From Lineus longissimus (Eukaryota; Nemertea; Pilidiophora; Heteronemertea; Lineidae), in the NCBI RefSeq assembly GCF_910592395.1, contig NC_088319.1, forward strand, positions 17,909,772 through 17,973,771: a stretch of DNA of 64,000 bases, read 5' to 3'. A program made the translations under genes and the position numbers. Shown here piece by piece: positions 38,523-50,158 of the stretch. The notes under the pieces are model-generated. The model had not been told where the DNA came from. It ran no database searches and worked only from the letters and a program-made list of their open reading frames with translations. Position 1 is the stretch's first letter. Every line of letters starts with the position of its first letter.

Positions 38523-39569
38523 TTATTTGTATTTTCGAGACAAGGTCTTTTTGAGTTGCTGAAGGAAAACAGCACGAAACTGTGAGCCACTAAGACAATA
38601 GAGCACAAAATTGATGGCATTATTAGAATAGGCCATTGACCTGGTAAAGTAACGGTATAGATAGAGTCGTGCCCATGCATGCCGCGTAGCTGAAGTGAGA
38701 TAATATTGTAGATTATAAGAGATCGTTATGAAATATGTTTGTATTGGTAATGTGAGGAGGATGAAGACAATGCTGACGACAAGAAGCATGGTTGTGACGC
38801 CCTTAAGGCTCATAGTATCTGCATCAGCTTTATTGTCCTGTAGGTGTTGTCGCTTCTTTCTGCTTCCGTAGAGCTTGCTTACTATGAGAACATTACAGAA
38901 AGAGATTGTCAAGAATGGTATAATAGCATAAAAGGCAATGTCGATGTAATACCATGGGCCCACAAAAAATGCATGATATGGACCGTCCATATCACCCTGA
39001 GTGCACAAACCGTGACTGCCAGAAAACCTGATAAAAACTAATAGGTGACTGTTTAGGGCCAAGATCAGTAAGAGAAGGACTATGAGAACTGCGCAGGTCC
39101 TTCCCTTCGTACAGATGGATTTGGCCAGGAGAGGGAATCTGACGCATATAAACCTCTCGATGGTTAGAATTGTGATGCTCCATGATGCTAAATGAAGAGT
39201 AAAGTAAAACAGAAATGTAACGATCTTACACGAGACATCTGAAATTCCTCTTATTGTGATGCCATGTGAAAAGAAAAGCCAGAATTCCAATAACCCCACG
39301 TACAGGACGGCTGTGTCACATACCGAGAGATTCACCAGCAGAAGTCGTGTCGAGGTGTTCCCAATTTTTCCGCTCGTGAGCGTAAAAATTGTGGCCGAAT
39401 TGAGAAGTGTGCCAAGAACGAGAATCAGCGGAGAGATGTAGTCTACGAGAGCTTTAGCCATGCGTGCCTCCCAGATGTCTTGTAGCTGATCTAACGATGG
39501 TGGAGCTGGGTAGAAGGGGAGGGCGGTGGTGAGTCCGCCTCCGCTGTCCAAGGGAGCAGGATGAGCCAT
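38523..39569 (-). CDS. intronless class A (rhodopsin-like) GPCR, 348 aa
   Basis: A seven-transmembrane receptor of the plasma membrane, probably for a neuropeptide; the ligand cannot be told from sequence. Start is the ATG at 39569; the frame opens three codons earlier but without ATG. TM1 about 44-66 (GTLLN, Asn57), TM2 75-100 (NLSVCD, Asp85), TM3 114-140 with Cys114 and ERF at 138-140 in place of DRY, TM4 157-180 (lacking the usual Trp), ECL2 Cys189 able to bond Cys114, TM5 207-231 (Pro218), TM6 260-284 (LTLPI, Pro275, without the CWxP Cys-Trp), TM7 306-325 ending NFVLY where most have NPxxY. Helix 8 follows (CLSGSQFR, then a basic tail). The NNAINFVLY/CLSGSQFR end resembles FMRFamide- and other peptide-receptor-like families expanded in lophotrochozoans. 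No clear signal peptide or N-glycosylation site in the Pro-rich N terminus. The frame is intact, with no sign of decay. Confidence 0.9.
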   Translation of the reverse strand: MAHPAPLDSGGGLTTALPFYPAPPSLDQLQDIWEARMAKALVDYISPLILVLGTLLNSATIFTLTSGKIGNTSTRLLLVNLSVCDTAVLYVGLLEFWLFFSHGITIRGISDVSCKIVTFLFYFTLHLASWSITILTIERFICVRFPLLAKSICTKGRTCAVLIVLLLLILALNSHLLVFIRFSGSHGLCTQGDMDGPYHAFFVGPWYYIDIAFYAIIPFLTISFCNVLIVSKLYGSRKKRQHLQDNKADADTMSLKGVTTMLLVVSIVFILLTLPIQTYFITISYNLQYYLTSATRHAWARLYLYRYFTRSMAYSNNAINFVLYCLSGSQFRAVFLQQLKKTLSRKYK

Positions 39570-39579
39570 ATGGGACACA

Positions 39580-41185
39580 GGAGAAGACCTATCAACACGA
39601 GATGTTTACAACTTTAGATTTATCCACCTTCAGTAGGCAGTGGCTCAAATGAACGCGTCAATCATGCCACACAGATATTGATGAAACGATGATGATCATT
39701 TCGCCATTGGCATATTCATAAAAACCTGCACTTTTGGAAATCGGGTATAAAAACGAGTTTTTGATTGCACTTACATCACCAGCCAAGTGTACGAACGATC
39801 AGCCATGCCTTTTTATACATGACTGTAATTTGTTATGTGATGGGATATGTATTGGCTTCCTGTACAACCCTAAAAAGTAGTCTATCTCTGAACGCAACAG
39901 TCGGCTCACCATATATGTGTAGCGTCTGCACTTGAAGAAGCCCTTGAATTGAAAACAGCTAATTGGGTTTTACAGAGAAATATGCTTCCACCGCCTATAT
40001 GGTGAGCTTCCTGTCCATACAGGCAGCAGTGGACTCGTAAATCAACGATTTAACGTCATCTCATTCTCCTCCAAGGGAGGTTCTTAACTCTGGTTGTTTT
40101 CACTCAACATGCACAAAGATATCAATTGCGAGTTAAAGTACAGATCATTTCACATTTATCAGTACTATGCGCTGTCATAACCCTACAGAAGTTTCCAGTG
40201 ACACACAACGTTCGTTCAATCTGTCAAAGTGAATGATAATCATAGAAATAAAGTTAAAGCCACTGCCGAGTGATTGTTCTCACTCTTATCACGCGAAATC
40301 AGCTCAAACATTTAAGTTAATGATAAGGCTTCAATTTACTGGCTGCGATTTAACTACATGTGATGTGACGAGTTGCTTATACTTTTTCAAACCAACGTCT
40401 CTATTTACTCTGACTATGGATTAATATAGATATTATACGGTTGAAAGTGATAGTATGAAGAGATGATAGTGAATGAACTTGTCGTCGTTTTTATCAAACT
40501 TCTCGAGATCCCAATAAGTGGGGTAGGAGTCTTGTTCATAGAGAACGCGTGAACTGAGTCAGCAGATTTTCGGGTGAAAGAGAAATCGCCTAATTGGCAT
40601 GTGAGTGGTTGTAGTTGTAGTTAACCAACAGTGCAGTCTTAAATAGCACTGATGATAGGTTGGTTAGAAAGTGTGGCATCCTGTAGAACAAGTGTTTCAT
40701 TGTTCCCTGAGGGATCAAGGCGCAGGGTCCTATACCCTGACGGATTAAGGCGCAGAGTTATGGTGACCAGTGTCCTTAGATAACGTCACGGCTGTATTAT
40801 AAGCTGTAGTGGTACTTCCATCTGTGTCAATCTCGCAGTGAGGGGATTTAACTCGGCTGACTTCAGAAAACGTTAGGATGCCTTGCTACAGTCTCTTGCC
40901 CCATTGCATTTCCCCTTTAGTAGCACAGGACAATTCGCAATCCAATGTGTACTAACAGACCAATTGATTTATACTCCAGATCGTCCGTGGCAGACTTATT
41001 TAACATTCGACATTTTCGGATATATTCTATTATGAACTCCCCCTCTCTAAAACTCTGTCAATATGTCACTTGCGGTATAGTCATCCACTCGAGATGCACT
41101 TACTTGGACACGGGCTTCAAAACAAGTCGCGAATTAACTGCGCGCTGTATAGTTCATTGAAAGGAATTGATAAATGTTTGCACGT
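39580..41185. other. upstream region of the GPCR gene, no other gene seen
   Basis: It should hold the receptor promoter and 5' UTR, but no TATA box or other element can be assigned with confidence. No repeat array. Confidence 0.4.
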
Positions 41186-41188
41186 TAA

Positions 41189-41630
41189 GTACAGTGGAAC
41201 CCCGGTCGGCGACCAGCCCGGTAACGCAACCACCCCGCTTTGACGACCAAGAATCGCCGGTTCCGCACACATTTTTCCACTTTTTTTTTTCGCTGAAAAT
41301 GAATAAACATCACTTATATTATCAGTCCGAAAACTTTTTTGACTTTGAAAATTTTTCAAAATTTTGAACTGACTGACTGCTGAAAAAGTCCAAATTTTTT
41401 GTCACTGTTTTTTTGTTTTCTGCTCAAAATGAACCAACATCGTCCGTCCCAAAACTTTTTTGACTTTGAAAATGTTTCCAAATTTTGACAAATGTCTTAT
41501 TTCCTGACAACTCTGACCCAACGCTAACCCCGACAAATGGTCACATTTTCTGTTTTCTTGTTATTTCAGTGGTCAAATAGAATAGATAGTTCCAAAAAGT
41601 GGTTAAAAATCGGCGGAATTGTTGTATATA
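41189..41630. mobile_element. dispersed repeat, copy 2 (diverged; TACAGTGGAACCCC)
   Basis: It begins TACAGTGGAACCCCGGTC and includes GGTAACGCAACCACCCCG, comparable in layout to copies at 34239 and 48437. An internal ~125-bp duplication carries CCGAAAACTTTTTTGACTTT and CCCAAAACTTTTTTGACTTT. No protein is encoded. Confidence 0.5.
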
Positions 41631-41634
41631 GACC

Positions 41635-43985
41635 TGTCACGAATCGTTTTTCTGACATAACTTTCTATCCTATTTTTTAGCTTTTGTAGGCATTGTTCCC
41701 GGACAGCTGCTCATCTCCTTAGTGATGCCTGAATAGCAGGCTTTGTCAAATGACTCTGGTAGACCTTGTTGCATTGTCTGTGAGAGAAAATACGTCTTAT
41801 TAGCCACCAGGAAAATAGCCGGGCATCCGTTTGAAACAAACGCTGATAGTCTCATTTGGTCGTGTTTTATAATTACCCGGATATCACACGAGACGCTAAA
41901 CGGCGTGAATGAGAACACGTGACCATAGATTCCCCTTCACCAAGCGGGAGTGGTGACAACTGAAAAGTGTCTGAATAGCGTATGGTTTATTTGAGTGGAA
42001 CTTGAAAATGAGGCCAGTCGGTGAAGGCCAGGGATAAAAGCCCGTCCCGATGAATTTCATTGACCTAGTTTCTTTATGAGGTATGCTGATAGAGAATGCG
42101 AGTGGAATCCTCAAACTTCACACATGGTTCGCTTCTAACATAGTCAATAAGCACTGGTGGTCATAAGCGACAATGCCCACATGTCCTCATCAACGACCAG
42201 TTTACCAAATCAATCTTGATGATGGTCACAAGAACATGTTCACGAAAATTGCTCCGGCATCTCTACAGGCAGACGCCCATCCTCGCCCTGGGTAGATCAA
42301 TTCATTGACACACAGTACTGTATTCAAAGTATAGATCTCTCACATCGGGTGAGGTTTAGAGGAAATGTTTCCAGAGTAATCATGGCCAGAAAGGACGCAG
42401 ACTGTGCGGGTAAAGTGACTGATTAACAGATGGTGAATATCTATAACTCGCTTGGTTGCCGGCGTTTGTCGCAGTGGGTGAATTTCTGCAGAGAAGCAGA
42501 ATTATCTTGATTGAGCTATTTGGCCGTTTCAGGGCTATAGTCAATGTGCTGTGTGAAGCTGGTCATTTCTTATTCCCCTCGTCTCTACCAGTTCTCAACT
42601 ACATGTACATAGTTGAAAGAACGGGGGGGGGGGGGGGGGGTTCGATTCGTGTTCAAGTTTGCTTTTAAATCTTATATTACTTTAGACAACAACCTTTGAA
42701 GCGGTATGCAAAACACGTAGACCGTGTGAATGTCAATATACTGAGGGACGGCCGAAAGGAGAGAACGAGCTGTTATTGAGAAAGGCATGAAAATTCAAAC
42801 GAAATGACAAAGCTTCTAAACTACCGGTTATGTCAAGGTTATTAATTGACGTCAAGATGGGGCAGATGCTTGTAATGAACTGCCTGTCACTTATGATGTC
42901 GTCAGTTTGTACCCGAACGCGTCAACCCCCTTGCAATAGACAGCGCGTCTCGTGTTTCCACTGAGGTCTCAGGTTTTCTCCTACGTTGCATTGCAACCCC
43001 CCCCCCCCCCCCCAATGTTATTTAAAATGTCCAAGTTGATCCTTTTTAGCTAGCTCATCTTTTGCATATGTGATATGAGGAAAACGTGGGTGAACAATGA
43101 TGAAGGCATGGCTGTTTCTGGTGCATGCGGCTTATCTCTGCTCCCCTCGGGTCGACGCGGGCGTGACTAACGTTGTAGCAGGAGTTCTTGGGTTAAGATC
43201 AGTTCTGTCCCTCATGACCAAGCATATTGTCTTGCCTTCGTCACTTTGCCAAATGAGTCTTTAAACACGGCTTGAGCGTCACGTGACTAGCTTCAGACCT
43301 GTCCCGAAATCATATATCCATCATATATCATAACCTCTCGAGGGCCTGCGTGGAATAGGTGACTCGAAGTATGATAGTGGAGTGTAAAACTCGGTAGTGT
43401 GGACTATAGAACACATAAATGACATGGCAATGTGATCATGATATCATGGGCGGACTTTGAACGCATCCCTCCTTTTTGCCCCACTGCAGTCATAGTAACG
43501 CATTCCTGCTTGTACCTCTTTCTATACAGCGTTGCTAACACGCTCCCCTATACCGCGATCTGTACCAACATCCAGGCGATATAAGTGATCACATCTTCTC
43601 ACTCAAATCGCTTCAATCTTCCTCTACCGATCCCCATTCATACACTTTATCGCCAAACTTAATTTGCTGTCTGCCTTGAACGATTGTAAATCCATACCGA
43701 GGTTAGCTGGGTGCCTGTGACGTCATGAGGAACACGTTTATTTCGAGATTATCGCGTGATTTGCCAATCTCGTATGAAGATGCCAGTCGAACTGCTGTCA
43801 AGATTGATTGAAAATTATAACCAATGAAATTAATGTTCTGTGTTTTCTGCGGAGATGATCGTCTACAAACCTGGATGCTTCCGATCAATGTTACAGGCAA
43901 CGGGATAAATGTATCTGTCACAGGTTACTGGCTGATTTGATTATCGACTGATGCGAGTATTCTGTTTTAAGACTTTTTTATAACG
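41635..43985. other. intergenic, no gene supported; long homopolymers
   Basis: Short frames only. It holds a run of 18 G at 42623-42640 and a run of 17 C at 42997-43013, which may be length-variable or assembly-sensitive. Confidence 0.45.
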
Positions 43986-43999
43986 TTCGGTGCCATCAT

Positions 44000-44408
44000 C
44001 TTGTGTGGGTTGAGCAATGTGGCTATAAGCCGTAGTGAATCTCCTCGTTTGGGGTTAAGCAATGCGGCGAGAAACTGCAGTGAGTCTCCTCGTTTAAACA
44101 TAAGCAATGCGGCTAAAAGCTGCAGTGAGTCTCCTCGTTTGGGGTTAAGCAATGTGGCTAAAAGCTGCAGTGAGTATCGTCGTTTGGGGTTAAGCAATGT
44201 GGCTAAAAGCTGCAGTGAGTATCGTCGTTTGGGGTTAAGCAATGCGGCTAAAAGCTGCAGTGAGTATCGTCGTTTGGGGTTAAGCAATGTCGATAAAAGC
44301 TGCAATAAATCTCCCTGTTTGGGGTTAAGCAATGTGGCTAAAAGCCCACATCTCCTAGTTTGGGTTTAAGCAATGCGGCTAAAAGCTACAGTGAGTCTCC
44401 TCGTTTCT
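44000..44408. repeat. 45-bp minisatellite, about 9 copies, open on both strands
   Basis: Units contain GGGGTTAAGCAATGCGGCTA and AAAGCTGCAGTGAGTCTCCT. Because 45 is a multiple of three, a 15-residue repeat is open on + (122 codons) and another on - (121 codons). Openness on both strands with no start context or exon signals argues that neither is a gene. Confidence 0.93.
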
Positions 44409-44411
44409 GTA

Positions 44412-47220
44412 TGATAAGGTATCTAAGTTGCGTTTGCAAAATCGAACTGAACTTTGTTGGTTCTAGCACTAAACGGCAAAGCCCCCATTCAGCACGCTCT
44501 CAAATCGATACCATTTCCTGAATAAATGTTAGCAGTAGCATAGCGTAATACTGTGGACTAATTACTTGAGCTGTGCCCATATTTGCCTCTACCATTACAT
44601 CAAACTTTGAACATCGAGAATACTGGTTTGTGACGGTCCATTTAATGAGTCGGCTCACTTCCTTGGCGCCTTGGATTGGTGTTTACGGAATGGCGAGAAC
44701 CCCTGCTAAGTGTTGCAACTAGAGTTTAATAAATTTACGCTGGCATCACACGTATGGACGTTTGGATTTAATGTTGGGTACGGTATGTATGTTATTTGAT
44801 TTGCTCTACAGTAATCTATATCACATCGAACGTTTGTTTTTCATAAGCCTGCTTATTGTACTTTTGGCTGGTAAGAAAAGAAAGAAAGTCACCTTCAATG
44901 TAATGTCAGCTGAATAAGTCGTTCTTCGCCTTGGTAAAAGGCACCTTAACAAAGATGGTTCGGAATAGAACCTTTTTTCTTCACGACCATTCTAATGTTG
45001 CTAGAACTTAGTTCCAAATTTACCATCGCTGTATGTTAGCAAACAATACCTATAGAATCCATGCATAGCCCAAGGTGCTGCTGTAGGGAGATGAACATTA
45101 CTAACAGGAGAATTGCTAGTACAGAAGGCCTGTGATCGAGGATAATAGGCGAGACATTGACCCGTAAGCACACGTCTCCAGATTCAGCGCGGCCACGTTT
45201 TTAAAGCACATTCACCGCGTCATCCTATCCAAATAACAACGATGTCTTGGTTTTTAGATATCTTCAATTCCATATTTTTGACTTGGCCTGTATTATCATT
45301 GCAACCTAATGGACGAAATGATTGCAAATAAAGAACGTGGAGATGGAAGAAGCTTTTGAGTGGCCCCTTCGGGGCCTTGTGGCTTTTCTCAAAACGTCCT
45401 TTCACGGGAACTGCATGAAGGCAGATGTTTTGCTTGTGGTTTGTGGAGGAAACGAATATTTGCTGCTGGCATGAGGTGTCTCTGTCTTGTCAACTGTGTT
45501 CTTTTTCCTCTGTTGCTCACTTTAATATATAGGGTTACCGCGTTTGCTCTTTTCCATATGGGTTAAAAGTAGTTCGATGTTTACAACACATGAACCGAGG
45601 GTTGATGTAAATATCAAAGGCTTTAGTACGTGGAAATTTGTGCTTCACGAAAGATACATTCGTTTGTGTTGGTCATTGCGGCATCCTTAAAGTTATCTGA
45701 TTAAGCCTATGACTTAAATACCGGCGAGTTAGGCTTGTTTACTGTCTGTCCGGTAGGAATACGTGTTCCTCGTTCATGCGGCCCCTTGATGGTGAATGCA
45801 TATGAACTTCTAGAATGTCAATGTTTCACCCTAACGATGAACAAGTGCATTGACCTACTCTAGAGAATGACTTCTGGCTGCCAGTCTGCATTGGTTTGCA
45901 TTCTGGCTGCTTTTCCGGCGTTTTCCTGATTTCAGGCGGTAGGTGGCCAATGAACGACCTGTTCAACCGCACCGTGATGTTCATTACACTAAATCACTAG
46001 CAATTGTTTACCTGGTTTGATGACGTGGAAAGAAACTGCCTTTAGTATCTCAGATTCAACCTTGGCCTTCATTCCCAAAATGAAACTTTGTATGACTAGT
46101 CATAACTTGTAAGTAAAAAGTGTTCAATTTTAAGATGATTGTAATATTGATGATATTCGTAACATCGCCAGACTCAACCCCGAAGGTTCTCTTGTCACTA
46201 CTGCCTCTTTCTTTAGTGCAAGCCTTATTAGGGCTACAATAAACGATACCCGAAATGTATTTAATCAAGTGATATCGCAATTGGATCCAGAAGTTATGAT
46301 CGTGATCTTGCGCACAAGGCCGGGAATCCGTGAGCGATGCTCGTTAGTTGAAGTATTAAATACCAACCTCTATTGCTCACGACTCTTTGGCAAATTGGGC
46401 TCCAATCCCTGGCAGTGTTAGCAAATCTCATTATGACTTGCGCATAAACAATTATTTACCAATATAAACCCTCTAATCTATCAGAATGATAGGATACTGT
46501 GCCATTTGTGGCTCCCGGGCTAGATTAGCGTCAGATCGTACGGCACATTGGTGCGGTTGCTAGATTAAACTAGCCCGACTCGGCTGCCCAACTTGACACG
46601 TAAATACTGATGTGATCTGATTAGGTGGATTTATGAGACGGCTGTCTGCTATGTTGGTTTGTTTCGATCATGTTCAGTGGGAAACTTTATCTTGGACATC
46701 TTATGCACGTTCCCATTGTGTGTTTGAATCATCACGGAACTGATCCTCCTCGCCTTGAGAGATGGCATGTTGACTAAGAGCAGATGAGAAGATTGATTTT
46801 ACCAAATCCACATCTCAGCTGCAGTCAGACCGAACATATTTTCGATAAGGGTTATATAGTAGTCAAAAAGCACCGTCCGACTCAAATAGAGATGTTGACC
46901 AATGCTAGGGCAGTTTTAGGATGGGAAGTTATGGAACTCCACCGTAATATGCACCATAGTACTGCTTCTGGCCTACAATCTGTCTTAAACGCCTTATGCG
47001 AACTGACATCTGTTTGTATGATAACGATACAGTTAGTATCATGCCATGTGGCTATCAAGAGGCTGGACTGGCATTTTACTTTTATCACAAGTTCAGATAT
47101 TGCTGGTAAAGTAAGCTGTATTATGCGTCCCGTGATGTACTTTACCGAATAAATGAGCAGAAACCAAGCGCAAACTGTGCAGTCAAAGACGAAAGAGAGG
47201 TTGCGCATCATTTACGACTC
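44412..47220. other. intergenic, no gene supported
   Basis: Several frames of 60-120 codons on both strands have no recognisable family, no signal peptide and no good splice sites. No tandem repeat. Confidence 0.45.
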
Positions 47221-47229
47221 CCACCCCGA

Positions 47230-47580
47230 CTTCAACTTTGAGAGTGAAATACTGTCATCTTGTGACAACTTCGATTTAATTTAAGTGATGAACGTTTTCA
47301 TATTGAGAAACTACGTGTATCTGTACAAGGATGTTAAAATTCCAGATCGGACCTGTGCATAAGGAGGGAATTATGAAGTTTTATTCCAAGTCGTAGTGAT
47401 TGCCTACGACTTGGATGACGACTTCATCATATCCGTCTTATATGCATAGGTCCAATTTGGAATTTCAAAATGATTGTGCAGATACAGGTAATTTATCAAT
47501 ATGAAAGCGTTTTACAATTCTAAATTGAAGATTTCACTAAAGGACTGTCAGCCTTAAACTCAGTTGAAGTTAGAATGACA
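47230..47580. mobile_element. imperfect ~350-bp palindrome (foldback/MITE-like)
   Basis: The centre is a near-perfect stem, CCAAGTCGTAG ... CTACGACTTGG (47386-47396 and 47404-47414). Pairing continues outward through GGACCTGTGCAT / ATGCATAGGTCC, TGTATCTGTACAA / TTGTGCAGATACA, and TTTTCATATTGAGAAA against its inverse near 47495-47515. Mismatches increase outward. No coding capacity. Target-site duplications were not resolved. Confidence 0.7.
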
Positions 47581-47889
47581 CTCATTCATCCAGCCCGGTG
47601 CGCGCCAAACGTTATAATAGTAAAAACGACAAAGAACACCACAGGATCGCAGCTAACATTTCTATGTGATTATTTCATGTCAACAAACCCTTTGAAAGAA
47701 AGATAACCGATCAATTAAACAATGTTTTGATAGTATTCCATGTAAAGGGTTGTGTGTTTTGCTACACTGGGACCACCAGAATGCCAGAGGGGCTGCTATG
47801 CTGTTTGCTATGTCTCTTTCATGTGATGATCAGAGAGTAGTGTGGCAGGTTATTGATTAATCCCATTCATCGTAGCAATCTGGTTGAAA

Positions 47890-47981
47890 CACAAATACGC
47901 ACCCCGTAGAGGTTTTTCAATCTCAAGAACCATTTGGAGTTTTTCATGTTGCAAAAAAACTCTACGGGGTGCGTTTTTGTG
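47890..47981. repeat. 22-bp inverted repeat, stem-loop or tiny MITE
   Basis: CACAAATACGCACCCCGTAG on the left is matched by CTACGGGGTGCGTTTTTGTG on the right, one mismatch over 22 bp, with a spacer of about 48 bp. It lies just before the 27-bp array. Confidence 0.75.
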
Positions 47982-48012
47982 ATGGCCGAAAAACCTTTAT
48001 TTCTGATAGTTA

Positions 48013-48242
48013 ACCATGTGACTATGCACGCTAATAGTGTACATGTGACCATGCACGCTAATAGTGTACATGTGACCATGCACGCTAATAGTGTACATGT
48101 GACCATGCACGCTAATAGTGTACATGTGACCATGCACGCTACTTGTGTACATGTGACCATGCACGCTAATAGTGTACATGTGACTATGCACGCTAATAGT
48201 GTACATGTGACCATGCACGCTAATAGTGTACATGTGACAATG
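48013..48242. repeat. 27-bp minisatellite, about 8.5 copies, open on several frames
   Basis: Units contain CATGTGACCATGCACGCTAA and TAGTGTA. One unit has CTTGTGTA and one has GACTATG. As 27 is a multiple of three, nine-residue repeats are open in one + and two - frames; none has other support as a gene. Confidence 0.94.
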
Positions 48243-48436
48243 TATGCATCGGTTCAAAATAACGCATTTAATTACATCAGTCTCCATGTTACTCATTTGA
48301 TATTGAACCATAGCCTCCTCGACAACTCTTGTCAACACTGACCGGCTTCAATCAACACGAACTGTGCATGAAAAAGTCACCCAATCGATAGAAATACTTT
48401 TCGAATTCAATTAGGACACACTTTCCACATTCTCAA

Positions 48437-48580
48437 CTACAGTGGAACCCAAGTAACACGACCATCATGTGACCGAGGTTGAATGGTCGCATTAGTGAAG
48501 TTGAAAATCCGGGGACAAAATGCATGATCAGGTTTTCCCGCCAAAATTGTTGAATTTTTTCATAAGTTCATATTTGGACC
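48437..48580. mobile_element. dispersed repeat, copy 3 (CAGTGGAACCCAAGTAACAC)
   Basis: It starts CTACAGTGGAACCCAAGTAA and continues with GACCGAGGTTGAATGGTCGC and AGGTTTTCCCGCCAAAATTG, matching 34239-34400 in the same order and orientation. It is truncated relative to that copy. Confidence 0.65.
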
Positions 48581-48584
48581 ACCT

Positions 48585-49595
48585 CTGCCTTCAATTGACC
48601 ACTTTCCCGGGTTGTATAATTGAGGTTCTTGTGTAGAGGGCGTTAGATAAATATCTTAGACAGTGCTGCCCATAAATAGTGGAGATGAACCAATCCCCAA
48701 GACATTTCCTGTTTGACCACCACAGCTAGAGATTCTCATAGTACATCGTGCAATGCATTATAATATCGTACTATGCATCAGAAAGCTACCTATGCCAACC
48801 GAGCAAGAGTACTGTTGTCATCAAGTCTCAACCACGGTATTAGCAATCGCCGGGTTTTTCCTTTAGCACTTCAGTAAGACACTTATACACTTATGATGTG
48901 TTTCTCATTTTTAAAAATATCGTATTGGATGTCACCAGTGTAATGCCAGTTGCGGCATCGGGACAATTGATGTGCGGTCTAGTTTTATCTTTGATATAGC
49001 AACGCGGCTCATTCATTTTTGCCTATGTTAATACGTTTCATCTCGGATCTCTTTTTACGAAAAACACCGAATAATGTCACTTTATAAGTGGTTGAAAAAT
49101 CGGAGTGGCTTCATGTGTCGTAGTTTGTAAAAATAACACACTCACTTCTAATTACGGAAAGGGCGAGTCTGTTGTTGAGCCAGATTGGTGAATATTGAAA
49201 CTCTGAAATGCGTGTTAGATTCTTACAGATGATTATTCTGTGACGTCGGTCTACTAATGCCACAGCTTTTTTTTACAAAACATTAGTTAACATTGGTTAA
49301 CATTAGATTATTTAATGTTAACCTTGTTGTTTAGCGGACGACTCTGTGTACCACACCCTAATTTCAGACACCTACGGTTCACTTAACGGATGTCAATTAC
49401 TGGCCCTGGCTCTTTCCTAATATTCCAGTTGGTTAAACCACTCACACAGCAACGCACTGAATATCATCACATAACTCACTGAACAATTTTCACATTTTGC
49501 GTGAAAGTCACGGTCATGTCATATTTAAATAGATGTACGATAACAAGGGGCGATATATCGCTTTGGTTCATTTATTGATAATGAGGTTAGGATTA
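48585..49595. other. intergenic, no gene seen
   Basis: AT-rich, with a small ACATTAGTTAACATTGGTTA-type repeat near 49282-49325. No supported exon. Confidence 0.45.
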
Positions 49596-49599
49596 GGGT

Positions 49600-50140
49600 T
49601 AACTTAACACACCTCCTCTGCCGCCGCAGCCCCTCCCCTCCTCCAGCCCAGCGCAAGTCCGGCATCTAACTTATAAGGCACTTCCGTCTTCAGGTTACAC
49701 GCCTACTGTGACGTCGCAGCTCCTCCCCCCCTCGAGCCCAGCGCAAGTCCGGCATCTAACTCATAAGGCACTTCCGTCTTCAGGTAACACACCTCCTCTG
49801 CCGTCGCAGCCCCTCCCCTCGAGCCCAGCGCAAGTCCGGCATCTAACTTATAAGGCACTTCCGTCTTCAGGTAACACACCTCCTCTGCCGTCGCAGCCCC
49901 TCCCCTCGAGCCCAGCGCAAGTCCGGCATCTAACTTATAAGGCACTTCCGTCTTCAGGTAACACACCTCCTCTGCCGTCGCAGCCCCTCCCCTCCTCCAG
50001 CCCAGCGCAAGTCCGGCATCTAACTTATAAGGCACTTCCGTCTTCAGGTTACACACCTCCTGTGACGTCGCAGCTCCTCCCCTCCTCCAGCCCAGCGCAA
50101 GTCCGGCATCTAACTTATACGACACTTATTCCGTCTTCAG
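49600..50140. repeat. 87-93-bp minisatellite, about 6 copies
   Basis: Units contain GCAGCCCCTCCCCTC, CCCAGCGCAAGTCCGGCATC and CACTTCCGTCTTCAGGTAAC. Spacings are about 88, 87, 87, 90 and 93 bp. Both strands have long proline- or alanine-rich frames that only reflect the repeat. The last unit ends in CCGTCTTCAG, 18 bp upstream of a signal-peptide-like coding start at 50159, so the CTTCAG|G acceptor-like site is present once per unit. Confidence 0.92.
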
Positions 50141-50158
50141 GTAACAACGGCTGGTACC

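Noticed and set aside
46784-47152. 122-codon + strand frame as a gene
   Set aside because: No recognisable domain, no signal or splice evidence, and a similar-length frame on the other strand.
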